Notes under the pieces: model-generated | The model's input: the letters and a program-made list of their open reading frames with translations, nothing else | Told to the model about the DNA's origin: nothing | Database searches by the model: none | Shown: in pieces, positions 10,440-10,583 of the stretch | Layout: each line of letters begins with the position of its first letter | Position numbering within the stretch: the stretch's first letter is position 1 | Assembly (NCBI GenBank): GCA_049582065.1 | Contig: JBAUTF010000296.1 | Coordinates: forward strand, 1-10,583 | Direction of reading: 5' to 3' | DNA length: 10,583 bases | Source: DATKSS01 sp049582065 | GTDB lineage: Bacteria > Chloroflexota > Dormibacteria > Dormibacterales > Dormibacteraceae | Made by a program: the position numbers and the translations under genes

Positions 10440-10583
10440 TCAGAGGCTCGTGAAGTGGAACTTGGCGTCGACTTCCTTCCCGCTGACACCCTGGGCCGCG
10501 TCGACGGTCGAGCAGGTGGGGTCCGGGGCACTGGGCGGCTGGGCCAGGTAGTCGTGGAACGACTCGAGGGTGTAGCGCACGGT
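10440..10583 (-). CDS. Unrecognised protein, C-terminal 47 residues (partial)
   Basis: A minus-strand frame enters from the right edge and ends at a TGA (10440-10442), 10 bases before the cpaF ATG. It reads TVRYTLESFHDYLAQPPS at the left end and finishes KEVDAKFHFTSL. Nearly every codon (about 44 of 47) ends in G or C, the usual mark of real coding frames in high-GC genomes, and its composition is more natural than the competing Pro/Arg/Ser-rich frame. I do not recognise the family; it does not look like the end of CpaE/TadZ. Position suggests it belongs to the same tad operon, where CpaB, TadE/TadG-like or CpaE genes usually precede cpaF. A function should not be assigned from this fragment. 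Confidence 0.65.
   Translation of the reverse strand, partial: TVRYTLESFHDYLAQPPSAPDPTCSTVDAAQGVSGKEVDAKFHFTSL

Noticed and set aside
10430..10531. Upstream extension of the operon cpaF to a GTG at 10529-10531
   Set aside because: The added residues are Pro/Arg/Ser-rich and overlap another minus-strand frame with a much better coding signature that stops 10 bases before the ATG.

Overview
The window is dense, high-GC bacterial chromosome. Ten complete genes and two edge fragments leave only short gaps, the longest being 129 bases. All genes except one lie on the minus strand, so transcription mostly runs from high to low coordinates. The order comF - (cpaF) - hpf - secA - prfB resembles the comFC - hpf - secA - prfB neighbourhood of Gram-positive bacteria such as Bacillus. 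Together with the high GC, a long-form HPF, several genes with no Shine-Dalgarno sequence, and a Tad/Flp pilus locus, this suggests a Terrabacteria-type lineage such as Chloroflexota, Dormibacterota or a deep Actinomycetota. The lineage is an inference; no rRNA or other marker fixes it.

Right part (about 6464-10583, minus strand): a Tad (Flp) pilus assembly operon. It reads from the C-terminal end of an unrecognised protein (10440-10583), to the motor ATPase cpaF/tadA (8939-10429), to the two inner-membrane platform proteins tadB (7926-8921) and tadC (6986-7921). It ends in a small DUF421/YetF membrane protein gene (6464-6967) that has no ATG, GTG or TTG start for its membrane segments. That gene runs tail to tail, with stop codons overlapping by one to a few bases, into the only plus-strand gene, an alpha/beta hydrolase (5721-6467).

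Middle part (3431-5693, minus strand): a DUF192 protein, a ComF-type phosphoribosyltransferase, and a second, shorter CpaF-family ATPase without its own TadB/TadC next to it. The hydrolase and the DUF192 gene are divergent and only 27 bases apart.

Left part (1-3373, minus strand): long-form ribosome hibernation factor hpf, then secA 7 bases downstream (probably translationally coupled), then after 129 bases the first 20 codons of what is very likely prfB (release factor 2). Its last visible codons look like the Shine-Dalgarno-like stimulator of the classic prfB programmed frameshift, cut off just before the slip site.

Functionally, the right part builds an extracellular filament, the left part is housekeeping (protein export, ribosome dormancy, translation termination), and the middle joins a competence-type gene (comF) to a second pilus-type ATPase. 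No CRISPR array, insertion sequence, tRNA, rRNA or phage gene was seen. Most of the window is recognisable core machinery; the interest lies in the start-codon problem of the YetF gene, the extra CpaF, and the predicted prfB frameshift.
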